From: Actinomucor elegans
Lineage: Eukaryota > Mucoromycota > Mucoromycetes > Mucorales > Mucoraceae
Direction: 5' to 3'
NCBI GenBank assembly: GCA_026027325.1
Contig: JAMSLZ010000005.1
Location: forward strand, 1,550,001-1,614,000
DNA: 64,000 bases
This document shows positions 45,822-57,662 of the stretch, piece by piece. The notes under the pieces are model-generated. The model had not been told where the DNA came from. It worked only from the letters and a program-made list of their open reading frames with translations, and made no database searches. Position 1 is the first letter of the stretch, and each line of letters starts with the position of its first letter. Position numbers and translations under genes: made by a program.

Positions 45822-47532
45822 TTAATAATAGTATTCTTTAGTCATTAAAAACTCTTGTTCTGCTGTTTTGTTATTCTTTTTTGTATAATAATCCATTGTT
45901 GTAGTTGGATAGATGTCTTCATCATCGTTGGGCGTAATGGGTGATCCACTTGAAGCATAAACTTCTCTATTCAAATACTTTGTATGTACAGGTGGGGGCT
46001 TCAACGTCGTGGTAAGCATGGGTGTCTTGTCTTCATTAAAGTCCCAGGTGGATTGCAAAAACTTCAATTCGTCCCAAGACTCATCATCATCGTCTTCTTT
46101 TGCGGCTTTTTTATGATTGGTACTGGATCGGCTCATTAAATAAGCTCGCTTGTCCAGTTCAGGTCGGCGCGATAAGTACTTTTGTAATAAAGAAGGACCA
46201 GCTGCACGTTTGAGGAATGGATGGCTTAATGCGTCTGATACAGACAAACGTGTCCTTGGGTCTTTATCCAGGCATTTCTCGATAAAATCCTGGATGCTAT
46301 TGCTAGGCACATAGCGACATTGATTACTATAAAGTGTAGGTGATGGGTCATCGATGATCATGGAGAAAATCTTTTTTTTTTTTTAAAAAAAACAAAAATA
46401 AGTAAGTTTCATATTGATTATACCATAATGCATACTTTACAGTCATTGGATCATATTCAGCAAAAGGGGGTTTGCCACAAGCCAGTTCAATGGAAGTAAT
46501 ACCTAGGGACCAGATATCTACTTTGGTGTCATAATCTTGGTTCAGCAATATCTCAGGTGCCATCCAACAGGGTGTACCAACAAAGGACCGACGTGCTTTC
46601 TTGGGTGGTGGTTGTAACAGTTTAAAAGCGGGAATAGGTTGATTAGTTGACGTAAAGGACATGTATGAGTCTGTCATTGTTTCAATTGTTGAGTTCATGG
46701 AGGCTTCTGTTGTTACTGATTTTTGTCTGCTAAGGTAACTAACATTCTTGTTGGGCATGTCTGCTAAATTACTTAGCAAGTGATTACTCACACCAAAATC
46801 TGCTAATTTTACAATGCCAGTATCAAAATCAAGCAGCATATTGGCTGATTTGATATCACGATGCACCAATTCATTATCATGAAGATATTCTAAACCTTGG
46901 GCTACTTGTTTTATGATACAGGCTACGATGCTTTCTTCAAAGCCTATTTTATGACATCGCAAAAGCAAATCATGACATGAACCTATGGTAAGCGGGGTTA
47001 AATGCTATCCCATTTTCATTGTTACCATGAAGAAAATACCTGCAGACATGATTGGTGTAACTATATAGAGCTGTGAAAGGTGTACAAAGCTTTGATAGAC
47101 TTCAAGCAGATGAGTATGGCGACACAGTGTCATGATTTGTATTTCTTTGCGTAAAGCTTCTAATCGAGCATCATCCAGACCCATTTCTTCTAGGTTGACT
47201 GTCTTGATAGCAATAACAGATTGATTGGGCTTATAGACTGCTGAATAAACTGAAGCAGTGGCGCCAGCACCAATAGTTCTCAAAATATCATAGTCTTCGG
47301 ATTTGGAAGAGTATGCGTGGCTTCGTTTGTGCGGGGAAGTGCTATTGGATCTTAATGAAAGCTTGACCCGACTCACCAGTTCAGAAATAGATCTTTGCCT
47401 TGATAAAGGTTGTGAAATGATATTAGTTTCGGTTGTCATGGTTTTGGCTCTAGCACGCCTTTTCGTGCTTGAAAATAGCTGATTCAACGAAGAAGTACGT
47501 GATACGGTGACAGGCGAGTTGGTTTGATCCAT
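45822..47532 (-). CDS. Ste20-group protein kinase (FRAY/OSR1-like) with enlarged activation loop
   Basis: Three minus-strand exons (47532-47040, 46982-46441, 46370-45822) encode 527 aa. After a Ser/Arg-rich N-terminus the kinase domain begins near residue 78: YDILRTIGAGATASVYSAVY (Gly loop), VIAIKTV (Lys), LVHRDIKSANMLL (catalytic loop), KLADFGVSNHLL (DFG), SFVGTPCWMAPEILL, DIWSLGITSIELACGKPPF. From DFG to APE there are 83 residues, about 50 more than in animal OSR1/SPAK, and the extra part is Ser/Thr-rich. A C-terminal DDESWDELKFLQSTWDF segment resembles the PF1-type region of FRAY kinases. The second donor (ACT/GTAAAG) is the only one keeping frame, but leaves the PM-x segment one residue short. 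Confidence 0.88.
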
Positions 47533-49108
47533 AATAGATTTAAAGAAAAAAAGAAAGAAAGAATATTTCAATCATATATTTATATATATATACACGTTAA
47601 TTAGGACGCTGGCTTTAAGGTTAATTGAGGTTTATTAACCTGGTTCCAGCCAAGGAGTGTAATTAACCAGTAACATTGCGATTGCTCAAACTTCAAGAGA
47701 AAGAACCTTTTGGCCTGTGTTACAGGTTCAGATCCAGACCCCAACTTGTTATGTAAGCTGAATAGAAGTTTCATATGGTACGATCGAAACTAAAGCTTTT
47801 CGGTTTTACTGCATTCAACTCAGATGCAGTGCCTAGATGACAGCTTGAACTATGATTACTTGGTACACTGGATCGAAGACAAGAGCATGCTGTTTCCGTC
47901 ATCTTTCCCCAAGACACAGCCCCTAATAAGGTAAGGCGATGCCAATTGCCAAAAGACCAATTAGCGGCTTTATAAACACTCTATATTTGCGTCAGAAAAT
48001 ATTGATAGAAAGATGTGTATTTTTTTTTCTCAATTTCCCTGCATAAATTACACTATACAAACGGACTGTAATGCATAGCAAACTATTTCGATTGACGTAT
48101 TGAGTATTTGTATCCAACTACAGAACTGAAATTAAGGACTGAAAGCTTATTTTTGCCAGCGTGTGATACAGAGCTAACTCCATTGGGACGCGCGACCTGT
48201 TGGTGGTTGTTTAATTTACGTTGGACCTTCAATTGCACCGAATACATCTCTGCACAGACCCTCTTTATACATGATAATGTGCTATAATCTATCAAATACT
48301 ATAAATACACCATCTATGAAAGCTTTAAAAATCATGGAGCTATATCATTATTTTTAAAGGAGAATGCGTAGATCACTTTCAACGCTAGTGTGTTGTAATA
48401 CTAGACAAGGGAATAAACGAAAAAAAAAAAAAAAAAAAAAAAAACGTGTAGAGAGGTTAGCATAATTGATGAATAAAACCAGACTTTTATCTGATGGATT
48501 AAACCAGTTTCGATCTCAAGAACCCCTCAATTGCCACTTGTAAAATAGCTCAATTGCCTGTCAATCGACAACTGAAAACAGCTCAATTCAAGTCAATAAG
48601 CATGTTATTTTTAGCTTTATTTACTTGCTGATCATGTTAATGATGCTCGGATCTATTGCGCGTGCTATCTATAAAAAGGACTCCGTATATTTAATATTTA
48701 ATTAATTTGCCTGGACTTATCCATGCTCCTAGCTTCAACCACGCGGATTTACGGAAAAATGCATGTATAGTAAGCAAGCAAGAAAAAAAAAAGACATGTT
48801 TTGATTTTTGTTGTAGCTATATGCTTTTATTTATTTTATTTTAGTATTGTACTCCAGGCACGTTCTTGCCATTGTTTGTTTATTTAAATCAATCAGCTTG
48901 TATTGTAGGTTTTAGTGATATTCTCTTTCAAAAGCCTCTGTTCTCGACCAGATAACATTGCTAACGTGTCATCAAATCAAACAAGACTGAGACTTTTTAC
49001 TGGAGAAAACAATATAGACTAAACAAGATTATTATTAGTACAAATGAGCTCAAGATATTTGATACAAAAAAAGGAATTGAAATCTAATTCATGTTTCTTT
49101 AAATGATG

Positions 49109-49180
49109 TAGCTCAATGTCAACAAGTATTATTCGCCAGATGCGACATTAGATTAAAAATAATCAAGAGATCTATAAATT
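49109..49180 (+). repeat. dispersed repeat copy 11 (near-consensus)
   Basis: TAGCTCAATGTCAACAAGTA, then TTCGCCAGATGCGACATTAG, then AATCAAGAGATCTATAAAT. All three blocks are present. Confidence 0.6.
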
Positions 49181-49309
49181 AAGTGAAAGATCATTGGTAA
49201 TGATGCATGTAATCTAATGTTGATTACTGGCATCCCATAATATAATCATCATAATCTTGTTAAAAAAGGGGCCTTGTATGTGTAGGGGCACATTGCGTAT
49301 AGATCAATG

Positions 49310-49366
49310 TAATCTGATGCGAAATCAAACTGAGATTGGTTTATAGATCTATAGATTCATAGATCT
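49310..49366 (+). repeat. dispersed repeat copy 12
   Basis: AATCTGATGCGAAATC is followed by AACTGAGATTGG and TTATAGATCTATAGATTC. Confidence 0.5.
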
Positions 49367-49471
49367 AAATTTGAGATGTATAAAATTTAATGCCTATCAT
49401 TAATGCAAGTATATTCATATTACCTGAGTCATATAGTAGTTCCAATGAACTTAACGCTCCATTTAAACATG

Positions 49472-49520
49472 CCAGTCATGAGATGCGACATCAGGCTGAA
49501 ATCGGTTAAAGATTGTAAAG
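49472..49520 (+). repeat. dispersed repeat copy 13
   Basis: AGTCATGAGATGCGACATCA is followed by GGCTGAAATCGGTTAAAGAT. Confidence 0.5.
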
Positions 49521-50280
49521 ATTCAGATGATATTTCATTTCAAGAGTATTACTTTAGGTCAAAGTTTCTCATTCTCTCTTGTTCTTTTTGTAGAGCGCAA
49601 TGACATCACTTTAAAGATAGAGGCAATCATAGATGTAAGTAGAAAATAGTGGATAATATATTAAAATACATTTTTATCTACGTAGCATTTATATATATAT
49701 ATTGGTAACAAGAAATATTCAAATTATAGCTGGATTCCTAAAAAAAAATCTGCAAGTTGTTTTTCATCAATGATAACTAGATTAATTGAATAATTCTCGT
49801 ATTGCTTAATGGAACACTAACTTTGTTAATTGATGGTGCGGTTATTAGTAATTGATTATTACAAAAAAGGAGATCAGAGCTCTTACAGAATCTTTGATTG
49901 CACCAGCGGTGAAGTGTTATGTTAAATGTTGGCTAATCTTTTGGATATGCTTTGTAATATAAATATACTTGGCATGATTCAGCATATATGCTAGACATGT
50001 TACTAACTGTATAGGAGCTATTAGAGCACAGAATATCAAATTTAAACGGCATATGAGGCACTAGATTAAGCACTGATGAGCTTTCAGAAGTTTAGCCTGT
50101 CTTAGAAGTAGTCTTATACGTCCTTACTAATTCTATAGATGCCTTATGATATTAATAGTAACCACTCGCCATATTTTATACTATTAAAGTGCTTAATAAC
50201 ACTTAATGGACGAAATATAGCCAATAGGAATATACATTGCATAGCAGCTAATTATTGAAAAGCATATCATGGTGATTGAG

Positions 50281-50353
50281 CCGCTCATTCTGTATGTACA
50301 CTAATTTACAGATGCGGCATTACATTGAGATTCGTCAGAAGATCTATAGTTCT
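50281..50353 (+). repeat. dispersed repeat copy 14 (near-consensus)
   Basis: CCGCTCATTCTGTATGTACA, then TTACAGATGCGGCATTACAT, then TGAGATTCGTC and AGAAGATCTATAG. Confidence 0.6.
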
Positions 50354-50575
50354 GGTATAAATCCAGCTCAATTGAAATGTGTCTTTATATCACATAGCTA
50401 TTATTTATGTTTGAATGCTTTACTTGAATTTATTTTGTATTAAAGGTAAACAATAGATATGATGCATCGTATACTATTGACAAACACAAAACGGATGGAA
50501 TGATAATTACGATTAAAAGAGTCTAAATGATAGGGCTTCTTTTTCTTCAATTAGATTAAAAGGTATTTTGGTAGT

Positions 50576-52218
50576 CTAAGCCTTAACGTTCTTGACCAAG
50601 TAAGAGAGCAAATCAACCTTGGTAATAACATGCTTGACCTTTTGATCTTCAGTAACCAAAGCACTAGAGTTGGTTTCAAAGAAACGGGTCAACTTATCCA
50701 AAGGAGTGCTTAATGTGATTTCCTCAAACTTCTTGGAACCCTTGGTGAAGTGGAACATGACTTCAGAGACATGAGTATCAGGCTTAGCACGGCCAGAAGC
50801 CATGCGAGAAAGGATGTTACCCATAGTAACGAGACCTCTGAGACGATGGTGGGGACCAGCAGTAACAGGCAATTGATCGAAACCGTTCTTTTCCATCAAA
50901 TCAATAGCTTCCTTGCAGGTAGTTTCACCATCAATGGTGACGGCAGCAGCCAACTTCAAATCACTGACAGTGGCGCCAGCAAAGTCCTTCTTGGCCTTGT
51001 TCTCGAAGCTTTCATTTTCAAACTTTTCGTCAGTGAAACCACGCTCTCTCATCCAATCATCGTTCAAGAACTTGGTCATGTAGTTACGGACGGAATCAGG
51101 CAAGATAACAACGCAACGTTGACCTTCCTTAAGTTCCTTGGCGGCTTGAACAGCAGCATACATAGCAGTACCAGAAGAGCCACCACAGAGGATACCTTCT
51201 TCACGGATCAAACGACGAGACATCAAGAAAGAGGGCTTATCTTCAGACTTGATCCAAACGTCAACCAAGTTACGCTTCAATACATCAGGAATGAAATCAT
51301 AACCGATACCTTCTACTTGGTAAGAACCAGCTTCAGTGTTCAAAGACTCAGGTTGAGCCAAAATGGAACCAATAGGGTCAACACCAACAATCTTGATGTT
51401 AGGGCACTTTTCCTTGAGCTTTTGAGCAATACCAGAGATGGTACCACCGGTACCAGCACCAGCAACCAACATATCAATCTTACCGTCACACTGTTCCAAG
51501 ATTTCCTCTGCAGTAGTATCATAATGAGCTACAGGGTTATAAGGGTTTTCGTATTGATCCAAGATAACAGCATTGGGGATTTCGTCTCTCAACTTGCGAG
51601 CAACACCAATGTGAGACTCAGGTGCGTCCCAAGCAGCTTCAGTGGGAGTACGGATAATTTCAGCACCAAGAGCTTTCAAGACATCGACCTTTTCTTGGGA
51701 CATCTTTTCGGGCAAGGTGATGATGACACGGTAACCCTTGACAGCACCAGCAAGGGCCAAGCCAATACCAGTGTTACCAGAAGTAGGTTCAATAATGGTG
51801 CTGACACCAGGAGTGATTCTACCAGCCTTTTCAGCCTCATCAATCATACGAGCAGCAATACGATCCTTGACTGAACCACCAGCATTAAAGTATTCACACT
51901 TGGCCACTATGAATTACACGAAAAAAAATTTTTTTTTTTATATCAGATCAAGGCCCTTTTTTTAAAAAATATTCTGTCTGTTTCTCCGTCTTTTCGGTAC
52001 TTACAAAGTTCACACTTTAAACCTTCTTCCTTGGCAATTTTGTTGACACGAACAAGAGGAGTACGACCAATGTTTTCCAAGATAGTGTTGGAGATCTTGG
52101 GTGCAGGAGCAGTGCTACGCAAAATGAAATGAGTTGCTTTATTCATAATTCTACAAATAAACACTTACTTGTGCTTGTGGTTGTATTGATCAAAGATGTG
52201 CTTCAACTCGGCAGACAT
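50576..52218 (-). CDS. CYS4: cystathionine beta-synthase
   Basis: Three minus-strand exons (52218-52169, 52114-52005, 51906-50576) encode 496 aa. The enzyme condenses serine and homocysteine to cystathionine in transsulfuration, using PLP. Seen: the PLP lysine in [13 protein letters not shown] (residue 67), [14 protein letters not shown], the phosphate loop [27 protein letters not shown], and two C-terminal CBS domains (about residues 365-495). Like the yeast enzyme it lacks the N-terminal haem-binding extension of the animal protein. Strong bias to preferred codons indicates high expression and explains the long antisense open frame over the third exon. No acidic or membrane extensions. Confidence 0.97.
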
Positions 52219-52456
52219 GGTGATTAGTATTAAAGAAAAAGGGAAAAAGAAGAAAGGGAAAAACAAATTTCGCACATTCAGTTTCCCACAATCATTTCAC
52301 TGGTTATGGCCCTTGGTGTGACTAGTTTCCAACTGAAACATTCATTAGCGTAAGCTGGTGCGAACCACTGGTATTATCTCTTTTATTATTGGAAACGTTT
52401 TATTATACTATAATATTTGGTTGGGTATCGTATTCGCAGAAGCATATTGGACATAA

Positions 52457-53077
52457 TTATGAGTAGCTGCCGGCGGGGACTAGATCAGTCTTATCACTGT
52501 TGAATTCCATGTTGAAATACATAATGACCTTTGAACAAACATCCTCAAATACGCTGAGACTATTATCAAACGATAAACTCTTCGAATATGGATCTTCATA
52601 GAACTTGCTATCTATTTTGTATATACCAATAGACAATGCAAGTTTCGTCAGTTCCAAAGCAGCTTTCATATATTCATAGGTGCCTTTGCGTTTATACACA
52701 AAGATCAAATTGGTTAATATAACCAATTCCTTTGATGGCGTACGGAATGGCTCGTCTTTCTCCTTGAAAAACAAATTGGCATAGGCAAGTGCTTTTTCAG
52801 GTGAAGGCGCATAACGTACCATGGTCGCTATGGCTCGCTGATAACCGCCTATATCAGCAATATTATACATGTAATTCTTATCAAATTTCTTTTCCGTTAA
52901 TATCGCTTCCATATCTTGGTAAAGCTCTTCGGCATTTCGAAAGTTTCTGAGAATTTTAGCTTCATGAACTAAGCATCGAGAAATAAACGCCACTGTTAGA
53001 GTTTCGCCTGCCTTCTTCTTGTCTTGACAAATGTGGTAGCTTGGAGGATTGTAGTGACTGGAGTTGCTGTTTGACAT
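52457..53077 (-). CDS. unknown helical protein, 206 aa
   Basis: A single open frame begins MSNSNSSHYNPPSYHICQDK. The rest reads as amphipathic helices (for example AKILRNFRNAEELYQDMEAIL and AIATMVRYAPSPEKALAYAN, then YEYMKAALELTKLALSIGIY). The spacing of paired helices is reminiscent of TPR/PPR-like solenoids, but no repeat signature is clear. No signal peptide or membrane segment is seen. It lies upstream of the CBS gene on the same strand, 238 bp away. No function is assigned. Confidence 0.65.
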   Translation of the reverse strand: MSNSNSSHYNPPSYHICQDKKKAGETLTVAFISRCLVHEAKILRNFRNAEELYQDMEAILTEKKFDKNYMYNIADIGGYQRAIATMVRYAPSPEKALAYANLFFKEKDEPFRTPSKELVILTNLIFVYKRKGTYEYMKAALELTKLALSIGIYKIDSKFYEDPYSKSLSFDNSLSVFEDVCSKVIMYFNMEFNSDKTDLVPAGSYS

Positions 53078-53746
53078 TGTGGTTTCACTATCAGAAAAGG
53101 CTATTTGAGGAAAAAGTTCACCAAAGTGGTCTCCTTCCTTCCTTCCTTCTTTCTCAAACAGTCACATTTGATTGCTTGCAATTTTTTTTTCAATAAAACG
53201 AGAATGCATAACTATATATGGATACATAGACTTTACTTGTAAATGGATCGTTCACATAAATTATTAATCATGGATTAAGGAAGCTTGGTTCTAGCATTTA
53301 AATGATGGTTGGCGGAGGAGGACTTGCATATGTATCCTATTGCTGTATAACCATTACTAACTGATCATTTGGCAAATATTTGCAAATTAAATCAACCAAA
53401 CTGTCTACAAAGAAACATATTAGTCATGGTTTTTGTTTATTCTACTGTTTGGGCTTACCATAATATATATATTATACCATATAACTCTTTTTTTTTTTTT
53501 TTTTCCTGCGGCCTCTATTACTTCTATTTTTCTTTTCATTTAAAAATGGCAACCAGTTAATTGAGCAGTTGTTTGCACAAAAAAACTTGGCATGTTCATT
53601 TACGGCGTCATAGATGCTTTGCTTTCGGGGTGTCCTTGGTAGTTCTTTTGTGAGCATTCATGAATGCGCTAACGCCAAATTTGCAACTACTAATCGCATT
53701 ATTGGTTATCGGCATTAGTTCTTCCTTCTCAACGAAGTAGCCTGAT

Positions 53747-53786
53747 GTTATTGTTTTGTTTTGTTATTGTTTTGTTTTGTTATTGT
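53747..53786 (+). repeat. 16-bp tandem repeat, about 2.5 units
   Basis: The unit GTTATTGTTTTGTTTT is repeated head to tail without change. Confidence 0.8.
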
Positions 53787-54120
53787 ATGTTAAATGATAG
53801 ATCGAAAAAGGAAGTTTTGTAGAGTTGTAAGTGAAGGTCACCACCCAAGCAACCTTGTATTTTTAAATTTATATTTTAGACTTTGTTCTACATTGGCAAA
53901 GTGTGAAATCATATGCATTTAAAATGAGCATTCATTTTATTGGCTGTCAACGGACAGTTCTTCGATCAGTGGCAGGAGGAAGTATAAACAGCTCTACATC
54001 AACAATAGACTAATACTCTCGGGGCAAACTACAGAGCTTATTATGTTCTTTCTGATGGACTAATTTTAATAATGAAGCAGTAATGTATACAAACGCAATG
54101 AGCTACTATAGTCTCATACA

Positions 54121-54333
54121 CTAAGGCGAGCCAGAGATTGAAAACCAATCAAGTTCACGATTCATAGCTTCTTTGACAAAATCTTTTTTAAATTGACAAT
54201 AAACTGAGGTACTAAAATGATTTTCGGTTAAACTACAGAAAAATGTAGGTTCTTCTCCAATGGATTGATGCTTAGGGTTATCTATTAATGTAGCAAATGA
54301 TAGAAAGGTTTGAATATATAATTTGTATAGCAT
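54121..54333 (-). CDS. doubtful small protein, 70 aa
   Basis: From an ATG at 54333 the frame reads MLYKLYIQTFLSFATLIDNP, with a later segment KKDFVKEAMNRELDWFSISG before the stop. The second half looks protein-like and may be a fragment of a decayed gene. No family or neighbour supports it. Confidence 0.2.
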   Translation of the reverse strand: MLYKLYIQTFLSFATLIDNPKHQSIGEEPTFFCSLTENHFSTSVYCQFKKDFVKEAMNRELDWFSISGSP

Positions 54334-54864
54334 AATCTCATTTTACTAGTACAATCCCATTTCTTGAACTTAAACCTTATTATAATAAAGGACGCTTCCA
54401 GATCTAATTGTCTCTCCAAGAAGAATCTATTTAAACAACCACCTGATATGGGCACCAGAACCACAAAGAGACTAAACTGAAACTTTCTTCATAATACACC
54501 AAGATACAATACCTTTACACAAAGATATACCGTTGTTCATACGTAGTCATAGTTCACATATGCATAAAGGCTCGTCATCTGCTGTTGTGTTTGTTTTGTT
54601 TCTACTACGCTAAGCTTAACATTCGTAAGAAAGAAAGGCTAAGGCTTCTATTTTAGCACTAGTATTTTGGGCAGGGAACTGTAGGTTTCTTACTATTTGT
54701 GCTAAGTAATGAAGCACGGTTTTACTATATCTTAAGCATCCATATATCTAGATCAACTATGTTCATTTGACTCGACTGTAGCTGCCTAGACTCTGATGTG
54801 TGTAACTGAGAATGTGCTACGGTAACAGAGACTGTGTTTACATGTCAAAAATTTCTACAATTTA

Positions 54865-55570
54865 TTAAACAATGTTGAAATAAGGCTTTGATACTTTTTC
54901 ATTTCGCTTCTTTCTACCCAGGACAAAGAACAAAGAAGACAATCCCATTACACAAGCAGAAGAGCCTAATACTATTAAATTGATCCATAAAATAGACATC
55001 TGAGATTTCATGGCTTCTAAAATATAAATAGCGACCTTTTTTTCTTCTTCTGGCTCATTTTCAGCGGTAGTTACCATCTTTTGTACTAGAAAGGTGCCTA
55101 TTATATAATACATTAATGCTGTATATGATTGTATGGACAGGTACTTTACCAACTGCTGCCCAAATTACAGCAATCAAGATATAGTTGATAGTATAACCAC
55201 TGAATAAACGATGGCGATGTTGATGTAGTATACTTCCCTCAGCATTATTACCACTACTACTAGCAGTTGGAGTGATGTTATCTGTACTACCATAGAAAGA
55301 AGTGTGTCCTTCCGTTTTGCCTTGATTTCCAATTCTTGTCATCATATAAAACAAGCCCGAGCTAACCAGAGCAACGACAATAGTAGCTCCAAAGAAGACG
55401 GTGGGTACCGTCTCTTTTTCAAGTAAAGGGATTGTTTCTTTTAACATAAAACAAGCTCTAATAGCATTATAAAGACCAACAGGCAACAGTGCGATTGCAG
55501 AGATCAAAAAGACGGCTAAGCCTGTAAATGCACACACAATACCAATAAGCGAGAATATAGTAACTGCCAT
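54865..55570 (-). CDS. four-transmembrane protein, unknown
   Basis: Two minus-strand exons (55570-55150 and 55097-54865, 52-nt intron) encode 217 aa. Hydrophobic segments are about residues 4-32 (FSLIGIVCAFTGLAVFLISAI), 57-76 (FFGATIVVALVSSGLFYMM), 124-146 (YTINYILIAVIWAAVGTFLV) and 176-200 (ILWINLIVLGSSACVMGLSS). They are followed by a basic tail (GRKKRNEKV). The loop between segments 2 and 3 is Ser/Asn/His-rich. The topology recalls small tetraspan proteins, but tetraspanin cysteine motifs are absent. No family is recognised. Confidence 0.7.
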
Positions 55571-55863
55571 TTTACTGAAATATACAAGAGTAAAAAGAAG
55601 AAGAATAGTCTCAGTTTTTGGGTTCCTTTTTTATATCTGATTCTGAAATACCACATCACAGCAATGTCTGTGTCTATATATCTGCTACTACTACTACTAC
55701 TACCACTACCATTACTATTGCTACAGCTACAGCTATTGTTTGCTTTTTTTTTAATAATATACACAGTTATAGTATTTTCTACAAGGTACACTACCGCCAT
55801 TCAATCTCAAAACCAAAAAAAAAAAAGGTACAACCATTGCCACGCGAGGTTTCGTTTATTAAC

Positions 55864-56984
55864 TTAGAGACCGCCCCTCTTTCTTTGCTCTTCAGCCATT
55901 CTTTTAAACATTTCCATAGTAGCATTCTCTTTCGCCTTGTATTCATCCATCTTACCCATGATTGGTGCCAATCGTTGTTCTTTTCTTTGATTTTGTCTTG
56001 CCTCTCTTGCTTCTTTAGCACGCCTTTCTGCAGCCAGTCTAATCCAAATGTTAGCTCCATTCAATTGAAACACAGTGCATACCTTTCTTTAAAGTCATCA
56101 CTACCCATCAAATCTGCTTCCGATAATTCAACATCAGGGCTGCGCTCCCGCTTATGGTAGGCATTTAATGCTCTTTTTTTCGCAATTTGTGCTTCACGGC
56201 CAATCTCTTTAGGTGCTACTTCATCCAAGATATCTGTTCTTCTTTCTTTTCTCTTCTTTTCTTCATACTTGCGTTTGTATCTCTCTTGTTCATAACTCTC
56301 TTCCTTATCTTTTAATGGTACATGTCAATGGAAAGCGCTCAAATAAATAAAACAATAAAAAAAAACGTACCCACTGTGTCTGGCATTGTAGGACCAACTG
56401 CTTGAGCTCTTCTTCTGCCTCCTGCTAGCTGACGGATCTTGTCGTCACCACGACTTTGACTAGTCATACTATCCACGCTATCACGTACTGTATCCATTTC
56501 CATCTTGTCGAGATTTTTAGCAAATGACCATTTATAACGCGTCGTATCTGAGCTTTCCAGTTGAGCAGAGTTCAATCCCTTGTATAGTTTTTCTATATTA
56601 GGAAGCGTTAGAGTCGCTCCATTTGCTTTTGACCTCAAAGGTGGTTACCATCCAACTCGTAATCATTCCATTTCTGTACAAACTTTTTAAAATAACGTCG
56701 TGCTTCTTTAGAACTTAGTTCATCAAGGTATTTATGCTTGGATTCCTTGAGCCAAAGCCTAAATTCAGTTGCCTTTTCAAAATAATCGTCTTCGTCAATA
56801 GCTATTCACCAAAAAATGCTTGTTAAAACATAGGTTGCATAATAAGAAATGATTTATTACTTTTGATGCTTGATCTGACAGAATCAGAGATCCTGTGATG
56901 TTTTCTAGAGCGTCTTTCGCGTTCCTCATCAGAATCGTGTCTTCGTTTGTGACTACTACCGTGTCTTTTACTGGAAGAGCTCAT
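55864..56984 (-). CDS. Lys/Arg-rich nuclear protein resembling SCI1 (style cell-cycle inhibitor 1) family
   Basis: Five minus-strand exons (56984-56861, 56801-56649, 56592-56371, 56308-56083, 56038-55864) encode 299 aa. The N-terminus is a basic Ser/Arg/His stretch (MSSSSKRHGSSHKRRHDSDE). A conserved block follows: DDYFEKATEFRLWLKESKHK, LDELSSKEARRYFKKFVQKW, then KLYKGLNSAQLESSDTTRYK. The C-terminal half is charged and coiled-coil-like (EESYEQERYKRKYEEKKRKE; AAERRAKEAREARQNQRKEQ). The block matches plant SCI1 and its fungal and animal relatives from memory; the cellular role in fungi is not established, possibly splicing-related. A 56-nt intron removes the frame break after WNDYELD and restores the conserved block, supporting the exon model. 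Confidence 0.7.
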
Positions 56985-57314
56985 TTTGTTGGCTAATGCG
57001 TGAAAGAAGGTTTGATATCTGTTTCTCGCTACAATTTCGCCTTTTAATCCGTACTGCTACTTGGCTTTATTTTATATTGTGATTGGTAGCCATAATTTGA
57101 TATCAGCTTAAATTTTGAAAGGTCGACCAAATTTGAAAGTGTTTCAAACGAAAGCTATCATAATAAATCTAGCATGTTTACCACGGAAATTGTTAAAAAA
57201 AAGGTTTAAAGTACAATGTTTTCTGAGCAAAACATGTGTATTCTACTTTTTGGAAGCTCTGAAAAGTTTTAAAAATTTCAAAAAATTTTAGTAGAATATT
57301 AACACAAATGGCGT

Positions 57315-57370
57315 TGTATCTCAGTCAAACGTCGCATCTGATAAGTGATCCATACTCAGAATGGGCCACT
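57315..57370 (-). repeat. dispersed repeat copy 15 (near-consensus)
   Basis: On the minus strand: CCCATTCTGAGTATGG, then CACTTATCAGATGCGACGTT, then TGACTGAGATAC. Confidence 0.6.
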
Positions 57371-57462
57371 ACATCTGCACGAATATTTGATTAGTTGCAA
57401 TACAACTAATATACTACATTTGCTAATAATTCGTTGTTAATTATATACATGTTTCTTATAAA

Positions 57463-57530
57463 CTAGATCTGTAGATCTCTTAGTCGATTGTCGGATCCAA
57501 TTAATAGATTGTATTGAAAATGAGCTACTA
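57463..57530 (-). repeat. dispersed repeat copy 16
   Basis: On the minus strand: AGCTCATTTTCAATAC, then AATTGGATCCGACAATCG, then ACTAAGAGATCTACAGATC. Confidence 0.5.
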
Positions 57531-57605
57531 CATTATTGGAACCTTTCCTTAGTTGTCGAATAGCTAATAATGAGCAGTAAATTATATATATATATGTTTG
57601 TAAAC

Positions 57606-57662
57606 TAGGCCTCTCGATCAACTGTCGTATCCAATTCACATTTTTCCAAATTGAGCTATAGT
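57606..57662 (-). repeat. dispersed repeat copy 17
   Basis: On the minus strand: TAGCTCAATTTGG, then GTGAATTGGATACGACAG, then TTGATCGAGAGGCC. It shares flanks with copy 16. Confidence 0.5.

Larger units (their letters stand above)
47533..50575. other. gene-poor intergenic region rich in the dispersed repeat
   Basis: Three kilobases with no supported gene, an A25 run (48420-48444), and at least four forward copies of the dispersed repeat between 49.1 and 50.4 kb, the densest cluster in the window. Confidence 0.55.
53078..54864. other. intergenic region
   Basis: Low-complexity DNA including T-runs near 53489, a short 16-bp tandem repeat (listed separately) and one doubtful small minus-strand open frame (54121-54333). 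No other coding signal. Confidence 0.45.

Noticed and set aside
47700..47760. GTTCAGATCC motif resembling a tRNA T-arm
   Set aside because: No acceptor stem, D-arm or anticodon arm can be folded around it. I saw no credible tRNA or rRNA gene in the window.
50750..51874. 374-codon open frame on the plus strand
   Set aside because: It lies exactly antisense to the cystathionine beta-synthase exon. The strong codon bias of that gene removes antisense stops; the antisense text is Ser/Thr/Asn-rich with no family features.
55680..55745. CTA/ACT triplet tract that looked like a satellite or CRISPR-like array
   Set aside because: It is a simple microsatellite in the leader of the four-TM gene. No array of direct repeats with unique spacers occurs anywhere in the window.
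56339..56649. Frame break in the SCI1-like gene suggesting a frameshift mutation
   Set aside because: A 56-nt GT-AG intron with a CTAAC/CTAAT branch site removes the break and restores the conserved WNDYELD-EKLYKGL block.
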